Assembly: GCA_050249415.1 (NCBI GenBank)
Contig: JBFWQO010000001.1
Coordinates: forward strand, 124,001 to 188,000
Source of the DNA: CADEFQ01 sp050249415
GTDB lineage: Bacteria; Pseudomonadota; Gammaproteobacteria; Steroidobacterales; Steroidobacteraceae
DNA: 64,000 nt
Direction of reading: 5' to 3'
Shown in pieces: positions 33,559-43,440 of this stretch (positions are counted from its first letter, which is position 1; each line of letters opens with the position of its first letter). Position numbers and translations under genes: made by a program. The notes beneath the pieces are model-generated. The model saw nothing but the letters and a program-made list of their open reading frames with translations. It was not told the origin of the DNA and did no database searches.

Positions 33559-35943
33559 ATGTTTCAACGAGTTGCGGGTTGCGATGTTCGACAGGCCGGG
33601 ATGATGCGCGCACCCCGCCGGCTGCCGCGAAGTGGCGCCGCGATTGCGGCAGCGCTGCTTCTCGCCCCCTTCAGCGCCGGCGCACAGGACGATTCGCTCG
33701 CGCTCGAGGAAATCGTCGTCTCCGCGCAGAAGCGCACCGAGCGCCTGGTCGACGTGCCGGTCGCCATTTCCGTGTTCAGCGCCAACTCGATCGAGCAGAC
33801 GGGCGTACACGAGCTGAAGGAAGTGTCGGGCTACATCCCGAACATGCAGATCTCGACCGGCAACGATTTCCGGTCGACCGTCACGATCCGTGGCGTCGGC
33901 GCCCAGAGCCGCAACATCGGTTTCGATTCGCGCGTCGGCGTGTACATCGACGGCGTCTATGTCGGCCAATCGCCCGCGATCAACCAGGAGCTGCTGAACC
34001 TCGAGCGCGTCGAAGTGCTGCGGGGACCCCAGGGCACGCTCTTCGGCAAGAATACCGTCGCCGGCGCCATCAACCTGATCACGAGGAAGCCGGACGACGA
34101 CCTGCGCGCCCGCGCCAGCGTCGATATCGGCAACCTCGACTACCGCCAGATCCAGGGTTTCCTCAACCTGCCGATCAGCGATACCGTGAGCAGCGCATTC
34201 ACCGTCGCGAAGACCGACCGCGACGGCTACGTGCGCAACATCGTCACCGCCAACGACCTGAACGAGCGCGATGTGCTCGCGTACCGGGCGCAGTTGCGGA
34301 TCCGCCCGAACGACCGGTTCGAGGTCAACGCCTCGTTCGACGGGCTCAACAGCGACGGGCGCATCGTGGTCGGCGATCCGATCACCGACATGCTCGGGAT
34401 GCGGCCGGTGCAGGTCGCCCCGGAGATGGGCGAAGTCGCGTTCAGCTTCGATCCGAACGACAAGCGCGACGTGTATGGCGGCAGCCTGGATCTCGCCTAC
34501 GAGCTGAACGGCGGGCACACGATCAAGAGCATCACCGGCTATCGGACGACCGACGCGATCTACAGCAACGCGACCGACTATTCGCCGGTCGACATTGTCT
34601 CGATCGAATACACCGACAAATACGACGTGCTGTCGCAGGAACTGCAGTTCATCTCCGCGACCGATCGTGCGTTCAGCTACACCGGCGGCCTCTACTACTA
34701 CCACCAGAAGGCGAAAACCAACCGCGACGTGATCCTCGGCAACGATTTCGTCGATTACTTCATCGGGCCGCTGTACATGTCGGGCGCGCTGACCCCGCCG
34801 CTGCCGCCGTACCCCGCGCTGCCGAATGCCCTCGTCTCGCAGCTGATCGGCTTCGGCCCGCCGCTGTCGAAGGTCTTCAACCGCGGCGGGGTCACGACGA
34901 AGAGCTACGCGGCCTACTTCAACGGCGCCTGGCAGATGGCCGAACGGTGGAAGCTCGGCTTCGGCTTCCGCTGGTCCACCGAGGAGAAGGATGTCGACTG
35001 GCTGCTCGACGGGCGCAACTCCGGCATCTTCAACATCGGCTCGACCGGCGCCGACCCGCTGAACCCCTCGCCACTGATCAACGACCGCACCGACAACTTC
35101 TTCGCGCCGGCCGTCAACCTGACCTACGCGCTGACCGCCGACTCGAATGTCTACGCGCGCTACGCCTCGGGCTACAAGAGCGGCGGCTTCAACCTCGATT
35201 ACATCAACGAGAACGAGCTCGCGGCGAACCAGGGACTCGAGTTCGACAAGGAAACGGTCGACAGCTTCGAGCTCGGGCTGAAGGGCGTGTACCTCGACGG
35301 CCGGCTGTCCGTGAATCTCGCCGCGTTCATCGCGAACTACGACGACTACCAGGTCAACCAGTTCGTCGACCTCGGCGGCGGGCGCACGTCGATCCGCATC
35401 AACAACGCGGCGAAGGTCGAGACCCGTGGCTTCGAGGCCGAGACCATCTTCCGCGTCACCGAGGCCTTCACGCTGCAAGCCTCCCTCGGCCTGCTGAAGG
35501 CGGAGTTCGACAGCTTCCCCGGTGGCGGCAGCGGCGGCACGGACGTATCGGGCAATGACCTCACGAACGCGCCGGAGCTGACCTACGCGGCCGGCGCGAC
35601 GTGGCGCCAGCCGGTGCCGGCGCTGCGGTCGACCCTGCTGGTGCGCGGCGACGTGACGCACACCGACGGGTATTTCACGACGGCGGACAACGTCAAGCAG
35701 ACGGCGTACAACAGCGCCTATCCCGGCACGATTCCCTTCGGCTGGCTCGACGCACGCACGGAACTCAATGCGCGCATCGGCCTCTTGTCGGACAACGACA
35801 CGTGGGAGGTCTACGCCTGGGGCCACAACCTCACCGACGAAACCGACCCCACGGACGAACTGCGCGACTTCTTCGGCACCATCGCGAAACTCCCGGGCAT
35901 GCCGCGAACCTATGGCCTGAAGCTCGTCTGGAATTTCCACTGA
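33559..35943 (+). CDS. TonB-dependent outer-membrane receptor
   Basis: About 794 aa. Signal peptide around residues 17-42 (AAIAAALLLAPFSAGAQ), a TonB-box-like LEEIVVSAQKR, a plug domain (about 60-165 with RGVGAQSRNIGFDSRVGVYIDG, given in part, and RVEVLRGPQGTLFGKNTVAGAINLIT) and a 22-strand barrel ending in a terminal Phe-His. The ATG at 33559 has GGGGAG upstream; ATGs at 33601/33604 would give a tidier signal peptide. Regulated by the adjacent FadR-type protein and followed by the acylase. The ligand is unknown but is plausibly the acylase substrate. Confidence 0.93.
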   Translation: MFQRVAGCDVRQAGMMRAPRRLPRSGAAIAAALLLAPFSAGAQDDSLALEEIVVSAQKRTERLVDVPVAISVFSANSIEQTGVHELKEVSGYIPNMQISTGNDFRSTVTIRGVGAQSRNIGFDSRVGVYIDGVYVGQSPAINQELLNLERVEVLRGPQGTLFGKNTVAGAINLITRKPDDDLRARASVDIGNLDYRQIQGFLNLPISDTVSSAFTVAKTDRDGYVRNIVTANDLNERDVLAYRAQLRIRPNDRFEVNASFDGLNSDGRIVVGDPITDMLGMRPVQVAPEMGEVAFSFDPNDKRDVYGGSLDLAYELNGGHTIKSITGYRTTDAIYSNATDYSPVDIVSIEYTDKYDVLSQELQFISATDRAFSYTGGLYYYHQKAKTNRDVILGNDFVDYFIGPLYMSGALTPPLPPYPALPNALVSQLIGFGPPLSKVFNRGGVTTKSYAAYFNGAWQMAERWKLGFGFRWSTEEKDVDWLLDGRNSGIFNIGSTGADPLNPSPLINDRTDNFFAPAVNLTYALTADSNVYARYASGYKSGGFNLDYINENELAANQGLEFDKETVDSFELGLKGVYLDGRLSVNLAAFIANYDDYQVNQFVDLGGGRTSIRINNAAKVETRGFEAETIFRVTEAFTLQASLGLLKAEFDSFPGGGSGGTDVSGNDLTNAPELTYAAGATWRQPVPALRSTLLVRGDVTHTDGYFTTADNVKQTAYNSAYPGTIPFGWLDARTELNARIGLLSDNDTWEVYAWGHNLTDETDPTDELRDFFGTIAKLPGMPRTYGLKLVWNFH

Positions 35944-35963
35944 GCGCGCCGGGGCGCTCTGCG

Positions 35964-38330
35964 GTGACGGTGTTGCCGTTGCGTCGCGCCGTGGCCTGCG
36001 CCGCGGCCGCACTCGCAGCCGTGGTCGCCGGCTGCAGCACGCTGCCGCAGCCGGCCCGGAGCGTACAGATCCAGCGCACCGCGCACGGCATCGCGCACAT
36101 CGAGGCACCGGACTACGAATCCCTCGCCTACGGTGTCGCGTACGCGCATGCGCAGGACAACGTGTGCCAGACCGCGAACCAGCTGGTCACGGTGCGCGGC
36201 GAGCGCTCGCGTTACTTCGGCCCGCAAGGCGAGGCGCTGCTCGGATTGCGCGTGCTGCCGAACGAGCAGATCGACATTTTCGTCCGCAGCCACATGGACG
36301 ACGCGGCGCTCGCGGCCGCGCTCGCGACGGCGAGCGCCGACACGCGCGCCGCCTATCGCGGCTACATCGAGGGCTACAACCGCTACCTGCGGGACCATGC
36401 GGCGCACCTTCCGGCGCCTTGCCACGGCATGGCGTGGGTACGGCCGATGACGCCAGCGGATTACCTGCGCCTGCAGGAGCTGACGATGGTGCAGCTCGGC
36501 GTCGCGCTGTTCGCCGACGCGATCGTGGCGGCGGCGGCACCCGACGGCACGGGCCCGGTCGCCTCGCAGCCCGCCGTTTCGCAGGCCGTGGCCGCGCTGG
36601 AACGCTTTCACCTGAGCGAGCCCCTGCTCGGATCGAACGGCTGGGCATTCGGCGCGGACGTGACGCGCAACGGTCGCGGGGTGCTGCTCGGCAACCCGCA
36701 TTTTCCGTGGAGCGGCGTCAATCGCTTCTGGCAGATGCACCTCACCATTCCGGGCAAGCTCGATGTCATGGGCGCCGCGATCGGCCACACCGCCGCCGTG
36801 CAGATCGGCTTCAACCGTGATGTCGCGTGGACACATACGGTTTCCACCGGCCAGCGGTTCACCCTCTACGAACTCGAACTCGCGCCGGGAGACCCGCACA
36901 GCTATCTGCTCGACGGCAAGCCGGTACCGATGACGCCGCGGCGCGTCACGTATGAGGCGATCGACGCCGGTGGCGCCGTGCAGTCGCGCCAGCACACGGT
37001 CTGGCAGACACGGTTCGGGCCGGTGCTCGTGGTGCCGCGGGCCGGCCTCGGCTGGAGCGCGACACGGGCCTATGCGCTGAAGGACGCGAACACGCTGAAC
37101 GTGCGCGCCATGGACATCTGGCTCGGTTTCAACCGCGACCACAGCGTAGGGGACATGCGCGCCACGCTCGCCAGGCTCGGCGTGCCCTGGGTCAACACCA
37201 TCGCCGCGGATCGTGACGGCAACGCGATGTATGCCGATGTCAGCGTGGTGCCGGACATCGACGCCGCGCAGCTGGCGCGCTGCGCCCCGTCGAAGGCGGC
37301 GGCCGCGTTGTTCAAGGCTGCGGACCTCACGGTGCTCGACGGGTCCCGTAGCAGCTGTGACTGGCACCGCGATCCGTCCTCCCCGGTGCCGGGCTGGATG
37401 CCGATCGAACGCATGCCGGTCGCGGTGCGTCGCGACTGGGTACAGAACAGCAACGACAGCTTCTGGATGAGCAACCCGGGCATCGGCTGGCCGGACATCT
37501 CGCCGCTCGTCGGCTGGACCGCTTACCCGCAGAGCCTGCGCACGCGCTCGGGGCTCCACGAGATCGAACGGCGCCTCGCGGGCGAGGATGGCTTCGCGGC
37601 CGACTCGAAGGTCGGCATCGCCGAGATCCAGTCGATGCTGTTCGCGAACCGCAATCACGCGGCGTGGCTGGTACTCGACGATTTCCTGCCGCTCTGCCGC
37701 GCGGCGACCTCGCAAGCCGGACGCGAGGGCTGCGCCGTGCTCGCGGCCTGGGACCGGCGCAACAACCTCGGGTCGCGGGGCGAGCATCTGTTCCGGGAAT
37801 GGTGGCGCATTGCGGGCGGCATCGAGGGTGTCTGGCGCACGCCGTTCGATCCGGCCGACCCCGTGAACACGCCCGCCGGGCTCGACACGGGCAAGCAGGC
37901 CGTGCGCACGGCGCTGCTCGAGGCCCTGGACAAGGCTGTCGCGACAGTGCGCGCCGCCGGGTTCACGCTGGATGCGCCGCTCGGCGACGTGCAGACCTAC
38001 ACGACGGCCCACGGCGTCGTCGGCCTGCACGGCGGCCCGGAATTCGAGGGCGTGCTGAACAAGGTCGAGACCGCGGAACGCGGGCCGCTCGAGTCGGGCG
38101 GCTACCAGATCGATTTCGGCAGCAGCTACATACAGACCGTGACCTTCGATGATCGCGGGCCGGTGGCCGAGGCGATGATGGTGTATGGCCAGTCGTCGCA
38201 ACCCGACTCGCCGTATTCTTTCGACCAGTTGCCGCTCTACACCGGCAAGCGGTGGATGCGCCTGCCGTTTTACGCCGACGACGTCGCGCGGGAGCGGGTG
38301 GGCGACGTGCTGCGGTTGACGATCGAATAG
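35964..38330 (+). CDS. penicillin acylase family lipoprotein
   Basis: Ntn-hydrolase of the penicillin G/AHL acylase family, 788 aa. A signal with lipobox V-A-G-C places it in the periplasm on a membrane. The alpha chain begins at IQRTAHGIAHIEAPDYESLAYG (pattern). Autoproteolysis would expose the nucleophile in LLGSNGWAF, Ser about residue 224, close to the PvdQ position; NPHFPW follows. Such enzymes cleave N-acyl amides (penicillins, acyl-homoserine lactones, acylated peptides). With the TonB receptor just upstream, uptake and deacylation of an N-acylated compound is a reasonable inference. GTG start; a GTG two codons on is equally possible. Confidence 0.88.
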   Translation: MTVLPLRRAVACAAAALAAVVAGCSTLPQPARSVQIQRTAHGIAHIEAPDYESLAYGVAYAHAQDNVCQTANQLVTVRGERSRYFGPQGEALLGLRVLPNEQIDIFVRSHMDDAALAAALATASADTRAAYRGYIEGYNRYLRDHAAHLPAPCHGMAWVRPMTPADYLRLQELTMVQLGVALFADAIVAAAAPDGTGPVASQPAVSQAVAALERFHLSEPLLGSNGWAFGADVTRNGRGVLLGNPHFPWSGVNRFWQMHLTIPGKLDVMGAAIGHTAAVQIGFNRDVAWTHTVSTGQRFTLYELELAPGDPHSYLLDGKPVPMTPRRVTYEAIDAGGAVQSRQHTVWQTRFGPVLVVPRAGLGWSATRAYALKDANTLNVRAMDIWLGFNRDHSVGDMRATLARLGVPWVNTIAADRDGNAMYADVSVVPDIDAAQLARCAPSKAAAALFKAADLTVLDGSRSSCDWHRDPSSPVPGWMPIERMPVAVRRDWVQNSNDSFWMSNPGIGWPDISPLVGWTAYPQSLRTRSGLHEIERRLAGEDGFAADSKVGIAEIQSMLFANRNHAAWLVLDDFLPLCRAATSQAGREGCAVLAAWDRRNNLGSRGEHLFREWWRIAGGIEGVWRTPFDPADPVNTPAGLDTGKQAVRTALLEALDKAVATVRAAGFTLDAPLGDVQTYTTAHGVVGLHGGPEFEGVLNKVETAERGPLESGGYQIDFGSSYIQTVTFDDRGPVAEAMMVYGQSSQPDSPYSFDQLPLYTGKRWMRLPFYADDVARERVGDVLRLTIE

Positions 38331-38347
38331 CCGGCGCTACGCGCGCC

Positions 38348-40387
38348 TCACAGCGCCGCGGCGAGCCGCGCCCCCTGGTCGATCGCCCGCTTCGCATCGA
38401 GTTCAACGGCGACATCGGCGCCGCCGATCAGGTGCACCTCGACACCCCGCTCCGCGAGCGGTGCCGCGAGTGCGCGTTGCGGCTCCTGGCCCGCACAGAT
38501 CACCACGTTGTCGACCGCGAGCACGCGCCGTTCGGAGCCGTTCGTGATGTGCAGGCCCGCGTCGTCGATGCGTTCATAGGTCACACCGGCGAGCATGTGC
38601 ACGCCGCGGCGCTTCAGGGTGGTGCGGTGGATCCACCCGGTCGTCTTGCCGAGGCCGTCGCCCGGCTTCGAGACCTTGCGCTGCAGGAGCCAGATCTCGC
38701 GCGGACTCGCCCCCTGCGGCAGCGGTCCGCCCGCGAGCCCGCCCCGGCCCGCGAGTTGCCGGTCGATGCCCCACTCGACGAGGAAGTCGTCGACATCGAG
38801 GCTCGGGCGGATGTCCTGCGGGTGGCCGAGGAATTCCGCGACATCGAAGCCGATGCCGCCGGCGCCGATCAGTGCGACGCAGCGGCCGACCGGCGCGTCG
38901 TGCAGCAGCACGTCGACATAACTCAGCACCTTCGGGTGATCGAGCCCCGGAATCGACGGGCGTCGCGGTGACACGCCGGTCGCGAGCACGACGGCATCGA
39001 AACCCCGCACGAGCGACTCCACGGTCGCGGCGGCGCCGAGGCGCACGTCGACACGCATGAGCGCGAGGCGGCGGCGGTAGTAGCGCAATGTTTCGTTGAA
39101 CTCCTCCTTGCCCGGGATGCGCCTCGCCATGTTGAACTGCCCGCCGAGCTCGGCCGCGCGCTCGAACAGCACCACATCGTGGCCGCGCTCCGCCGCCACC
39201 GTCGCGCAGGTGAGCCCGGCGGGGCCGGCACCGACCACCGCGATGCGCCGCCGGCGCGCCGCGGGCCGGTAATTCAGCTCGGTCTCGCGCGCGGCGCGCG
39301 GATTGACGAGGCAGGTCGCGGTCTTGTTCTCGAACACATGGTCGAGGCAGGCCTGGTTGCACGCGATGCAGGTGTTGATCTCGTCGGCGCGGCCCTCGGC
39401 GCACTTGCGCACGAACTCCGGGTCCGCGAGCAGCGGCCGCGCCATCGACACCATGTCGGCGCCGCCGGATGCGAGGATGCGCTCGGCGACGCCCGGGTCG
39501 TTGATGCGATTCGTCGTGATGAGCGGCAGCGAGACATGCGGCCGCAGGCGTGCCGTGACCCACGCGAACGCGGCGCGCGGCACCATGGTGGCGATGGTCG
39601 GCACCCGCGCCTCGTGCCAGCCGATGCCGGTGTTGATCATCGTGGCGCCCGCCGCTTCGATTTCGCGCGCGAGGTGCACGATCTCGTCGAACGTGCTGCC
39701 CCCGGTCACGAGATCGAGCATCGAGAGGCGGAAGACCAGGATGAAGTCGCGCCCGACCGCCGCGCGCGTGCGCCGCACGATCTCGACGGCGAAGCGGATG
39801 CGTTGGTCGTACGCGCCGCCCCATTGGTCGGTGCGGTGGTTGGTGCGCGCGACGATGAACTGATTGATCAGGTAGCCCTCGCTGCCCATGATCTCGACGC
39901 CGTCGTAGCCGGCCTCGCGCGCGAGCACCGCGCAGCGCACGAAGGCCGCGATCTGCCGCTCGACGCCGCGCGCGGAGAGCGCCCACGGCGTGAACGGCGT
40001 GATCGGCGCGCGCAGTCGGCTCGGCGCCACGGCCAGCGGGTGATATGCATAGCGGCCCGTGTGCAGGATCTGCATGCACACATGGCCGCCTTCGGCGTGC
40101 ACGGCCTCGGTGACGAGACGATGCCGGGCCACCTCCCCGCGCACGCTCAGCTTGCCCGAGAACGGTGCGACCCAGCCCGCACGGTTCGGGGCGATGCCGC
40201 CCGTGACGATGAGCCCCGTGCCGCCGCGGGCGCGCTCGGCGAAGTAGGCGGCGAGGCGCGGATAGTCTTCCGCCTTGTCTTCGAGGCCCGTGTGCATCGA
40301 GCCCATGAGCACCCGGCTGCGCAGGCGCACGTAGCCGAGGTCGAGCGGGGCGAGCAGACGCGGCCAGCGGGCAGGTTCAGGGCTCAT
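38348..40387 (-). CDS. FadH-like NADPH-dependent 2,4-dienoyl-CoA reductase/old yellow enzyme family
   Basis: 679-aa flavoprotein in three parts. An N-terminal FMN TIM barrel (about 10-340), a 4Fe-4S cluster motif C-I-A-C-N-Q-A-C then C-L-V-N-P near residues 350-375, and two Rossmann domains (VVGAGPAGLTCATVAAERGHDVVLFE, shown as pattern, and VALIGAGGIGFDVAEFLG). Matches E. coli FadH, which reduces dienoyl-CoA during oxidation of unsaturated fatty acids. Related enzymes act on enones, so the substrate is not certain. Divergent from glyQ. Confidence 0.9.
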   Translation of the reverse strand: MSPEPARWPRLLAPLDLGYVRLRSRVLMGSMHTGLEDKAEDYPRLAAYFAERARGGTGLIVTGGIAPNRAGWVAPFSGKLSVRGEVARHRLVTEAVHAEGGHVCMQILHTGRYAYHPLAVAPSRLRAPITPFTPWALSARGVERQIAAFVRCAVLAREAGYDGVEIMGSEGYLINQFIVARTNHRTDQWGGAYDQRIRFAVEIVRRTRAAVGRDFILVFRLSMLDLVTGGSTFDEIVHLAREIEAAGATMINTGIGWHEARVPTIATMVPRAAFAWVTARLRPHVSLPLITTNRINDPGVAERILASGGADMVSMARPLLADPEFVRKCAEGRADEINTCIACNQACLDHVFENKTATCLVNPRAARETELNYRPAARRRRIAVVGAGPAGLTCATVAAERGHDVVLFERAAELGGQFNMARRIPGKEEFNETLRYYRRRLALMRVDVRLGAAATVESLVRGFDAVVLATGVSPRRPSIPGLDHPKVLSYVDVLLHDAPVGRCVALIGAGGIGFDVAEFLGHPQDIRPSLDVDDFLVEWGIDRQLAGRGGLAGGPLPQGASPREIWLLQRKVSKPGDGLGKTTGWIHRTTLKRRGVHMLAGVTYERIDDAGLHITNGSERRVLAVDNVVICAGQEPQRALAAPLAERGVEVHLIGGADVAVELDAKRAIDQGARLAAAL

Positions 40388-40414
40388 TCGCGGCAACTTA
40401 CCTCATCCGGCCGC

Positions 40415-40420
40415 TATACT
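40415..40420 (+). promoter_or_regulatory. -10 element of glyQS
   Basis: TATACT followed by TCGCGGCC, ending 12 nt before the glyQ ATG, leaving room for only about six leader nucleotides. No Shine-Dalgarno sequence is visible. Confidence 0.5.
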
Positions 40421-40432
40421 TCGCGGCCATTC

Positions 40433-41368
40433 ATGAGTGATCCCATTGGCACGCCGCCGCGCACCTTCCAGGACCTGATCTTCGCCCTGCAGCGCTACTG
40501 GGCCGGGCAGGGCTGCGTGCTGCTGCAACCCTATGACATGCCGGTCGGCGCCGGCACCTTCCACACCGCGACCTTCCTGCGTTCGATCGGCCCCGAACCC
40601 TGGAGCGCGGCCTACGTGCAGCCCTCGCGCCGCCCGACCGACGGGCGCTACGGCGAGAACCCGTTTCGCCTGCAGCACTATTACCAGTTCCAGGTCGTCA
40701 TCAAGCCCTCGCCGCTCGACATCCTCGACCTGTACCTCGGCAGCCTGCGCATGCTCGGCTTCGACCCGCTCGTGCACGACATCCGCTTCGTCGAAGACAA
40801 CTGGGAATCGCCGACACTCGGTGCGTGGGGACTCGGCTGGGAAGTGTGGCTGAACGGCATGGAAGTCACGCAGTTCACCTATTTCCAGCAGGTCGGCGGC
40901 CTCGATTGCCGTCCCGTGACCGGCGAGATCACCTACGGCCTCGAACGCCTCGCGATGTACCTGCAGGGGGTCGAGAGCGTGTTCGACCTCGTGTGGACAG
41001 AAGGCCCGCTCGGGCGCGTGACCTACGGCGACGTCTTCCACCAGAACGAGGTCGAGCAGTCGAAGTACAACTTCGAGCTCGCCGACACCGCGGTGCTGTT
41101 GCGCCGCTTCGACGAACATGAAGCCGAATGCAACGCGCTGCTCGCGGCGCGGCTCGCGCTGCCGGCCTACGAGCAGGTGCTCGGGGCGTCGCACACGTTC
41201 AACCTGCTCGATGCGCGCAAGGCGATCTCCGTCACCGAGCGCCAGCGCTTCATCCTGCGCGTGCGCGCGCTCGCGCGCGGTGTCGCGCAGGCCTATTACG
41301 ACAGTCGCGAGGCGCTCGGCTTTCCGCTGGCCAGGCCCGCGCCCGCGCCGAAGAAGGGCGCCGCATGA
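40433..41368 (+). CDS. glyQ: glycine--tRNA ligase alpha subunit
   Basis: Catalytic subunit of the bacterial alpha2beta2 glycyl-tRNA synthetase, 311 aa. Typical sequence throughout: FQDLIFALQRYWAGQGCVLLQPYDM at the N terminus (pattern), PSRRPTDGRYGENPFR, HQNEVEQSKYNFE and TERQRFILRVRALAR. The ATG at 40433 is chosen; the stop overlaps glyS (ATGA). Confidence 0.98.
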   Translation: MSDPIGTPPRTFQDLIFALQRYWAGQGCVLLQPYDMPVGAGTFHTATFLRSIGPEPWSAAYVQPSRRPTDGRYGENPFRLQHYYQFQVVIKPSPLDILDLYLGSLRMLGFDPLVHDIRFVEDNWESPTLGAWGLGWEVWLNGMEVTQFTYFQQVGGLDCRPVTGEITYGLERLAMYLQGVESVFDLVWTEGPLGRVTYGDVFHQNEVEQSKYNFELADTAVLLRRFDEHEAECNALLAARLALPAYEQVLGASHTFNLLDARKAISVTERQRFILRVRALARGVAQAYYDSREALGFPLARPAPAPKKGAA

Positions 41369-43440
41369 GCGCGCGGGATTTCCTCGTCGAGATCGGCACC
41401 GAGGAGTTGCCGCCGAAGGCGCTGCCCGACCTCGAGCGCGCCTTTCGCGACGGAGTCGTCGCCGGCCTCGCGGCGGCGGACCTCGCGCACGGCGAGGTGC
41501 GCTCGTACGCGACGCCACGGCGACTCGCGGTGCTCGTCGGCGCGCTCGCCGCGCGCCAGCCCGAGCAGGAGATCCGCCGGCGCGGGCCGCCGGTGGGCGC
41601 GGCTTTCGATGCGTCGGGCCGGCCGACGCGCGCGGCGAGCGCGTTCGCCGAGAGCTGCGGCACGACGCCCGGCGAACTGACGCGCGTGAAGGAAGGCAAG
41701 GGCGAGTTCCTGTTCTACTCGGGGCGCAAGGCGGGCGCCGGCGCCGCGACGCTGCTGCCGGGCATCGTCCAGGCCTCGCTCGACCAGCTGCCGATCCCGA
41801 AGCGCATGCGCTGGGGCGCCGGTGAGGCGGAGTTCGTGCGGCCCGTGCACTGGATCGTGCTGCTCTTTGGCGACGAGACGTTGCCCGCAACGCTCCTCGA
41901 CACGCGCGCCGGCCATGCAACCCGGGGCCATCGCTTCCATGCGCCCGCGCCGCTCCCGCTCCCGGCGCCGGCCGACTATGCGGCCCTGCTCGAGCAGCGC
42001 GGCAAGGTTCTCGCCGGCTTCGACGCACGACGCACGAAGATACGCACGGATGTCGGGACGGCCGCACAGGCGCTCGGTTGCCGCGGGATCGTGGGCGACG
42101 CCCTGCTCGACGAAGTGACGGCGCTCGTCGAGTGGCCCGTGGTGATCACCGGCCGGTTCGACGAACGCTTCCTCGCGCTGCCACGCGAAGTGCTGATCTC
42201 GACGCTGCAGGACCACCAGCGCTACTTCGCGGTCGAGGGGCCCGACGGCGCGCTCACGGCCCGGTTCATTGCCGTGAGCAACATCGAGAGTCGCGATCCC
42301 GCGCAGGTGCGCCAGGGCAATGAGCGCGTCGTACGCCCGCGTCTCGCCGATGCCGCATTCTTCTGGGAGCAGGACCGGCGCCAGCCGCTCGCGGCCCGCC
42401 TCCCGGCGCTCGACCAGGTGACCTTCCAGGCGAAGCTCGGCTCGGTCGGGGCCAAGGCGCAACGGATTGGGTCTTTGTCAGAGACAATAAGTGCAAAGCT
42501 CGGCTGGAATGTCTCGCACGCACAGCGATCTGCGGCCCTCGCCAAATGCGACCTGCTGACGGCGGTGGTCGGCGAGTTCCCGGAACTGCAGGGCATCATG
42601 GGGTCGTACTACGCGGCGGCGGACGGCGAGCCGGCGCAGGTCGCGGCCGCGATCCGCGAGCACTACCTGCCGCGGGGCGCGGGCGATGCACTGCCGGCGT
42701 CGGAGGCGGGCACGGCCGTGGCGCTCGCCGACCGGCTCGACACGCTCGCGGGCATCTTCGCGATCGGCCAGAAGCCGAGCGGCGCGAAGGATCCCTTCGG
42801 CCTGCGTCGCGCGGCGATCGGCGTGCTGCGCATCCTCATCGAGAAGCGCATCGACCTCGACCTGCGCGCACTCATCGACAGCGCGGTCGCATTGCAGCCG
42901 GTGAGGGGCGCCGACGTGGCGGGCGATGTGTACGGTTACGTCACCGACCGCCTGCGCGCCTACTACCTCGAGCAGCCCGGCATGGGGTACACGACGGAGA
43001 TGATCGATGCGGTGCTCGCCGCGGCGCCGCGCTCGCCGCTCGACTTCGATGCCCGGCTCGCGGCGCTCGCGGGTTTCCTCGCCCGGCCCGAAGCGGCGAG
43101 CCTCGCTGCCGCGAACAAGCGCATCGCGAACATCCTGAAGAAAGCCGCGGGTTTCACGCCCGGCGCCGTGGACGCGGGCCGTCTCCGCGAGCCGGCCGAG
43201 AAGGCGCTGCACGAGGCGCTCTCGCGCCTGCGCGAGCGCGTGCCGGCCGCGATCGCGCAACGCGATTACGTGGGCGCGTTCGGCACGCTCGCGGCACTGC
43301 GCGGCGCGGTCGACACGTTCTTCGACGCAGTGTTGGTCAACGACCCCGACGAGGCGCTGCGCGCGAACCGGCTGTCATTGCTCGCCGAGCTGCGCGCGTT
43401 GTTCAGCGGCATAGCGGACCTTTCGCGCCTGCCCGGCTGA
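41365..43440 (+). CDS. glyS: glycine--tRNA ligase beta subunit
   Basis: 691-aa beta subunit that binds tRNA and helps form the active tetramer. Starts DFLVEIGTEELPPKAL; carries the HD-like segment, GIMGSYYA, PFGLRRAAIGVLRIL and the C-terminal anticodon-binding-like helix bundle ending NRLSLLAELR. Coupled to glyQ by a 4-bp overlap. Its last 66 bp are antisense to the aspartic protease gene. Confidence 0.98.
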   Translation: MSARDFLVEIGTEELPPKALPDLERAFRDGVVAGLAAADLAHGEVRSYATPRRLAVLVGALAARQPEQEIRRRGPPVGAAFDASGRPTRAASAFAESCGTTPGELTRVKEGKGEFLFYSGRKAGAGAATLLPGIVQASLDQLPIPKRMRWGAGEAEFVRPVHWIVLLFGDETLPATLLDTRAGHATRGHRFHAPAPLPLPAPADYAALLEQRGKVLAGFDARRTKIRTDVGTAAQALGCRGIVGDALLDEVTALVEWPVVITGRFDERFLALPREVLISTLQDHQRYFAVEGPDGALTARFIAVSNIESRDPAQVRQGNERVVRPRLADAAFFWEQDRRQPLAARLPALDQVTFQAKLGSVGAKAQRIGSLSETISAKLGWNVSHAQRSAALAKCDLLTAVVGEFPELQGIMGSYYAAADGEPAQVAAAIREHYLPRGAGDALPASEAGTAVALADRLDTLAGIFAIGQKPSGAKDPFGLRRAAIGVLRILIEKRIDLDLRALIDSAVALQPVRGADVAGDVYGYVTDRLRAYYLEQPGMGYTTEMIDAVLAAAPRSPLDFDARLAALAGFLARPEAASLAAANKRIANILKKAAGFTPGAVDAGRLREPAEKALHEALSRLRERVPAAIAQRDYVGAFGTLAALRGAVDTFFDAVLVNDPDEALRANRLSLLAELRALFSGIADLSRLPG

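Noticed and set aside
35964..38330. Specific call as an acyl-homoserine lactone acylase (quorum quenching)
   Set aside because: The family hydrolyses many N-acyl amides and no diagnostic pocket residue can be judged by eye.
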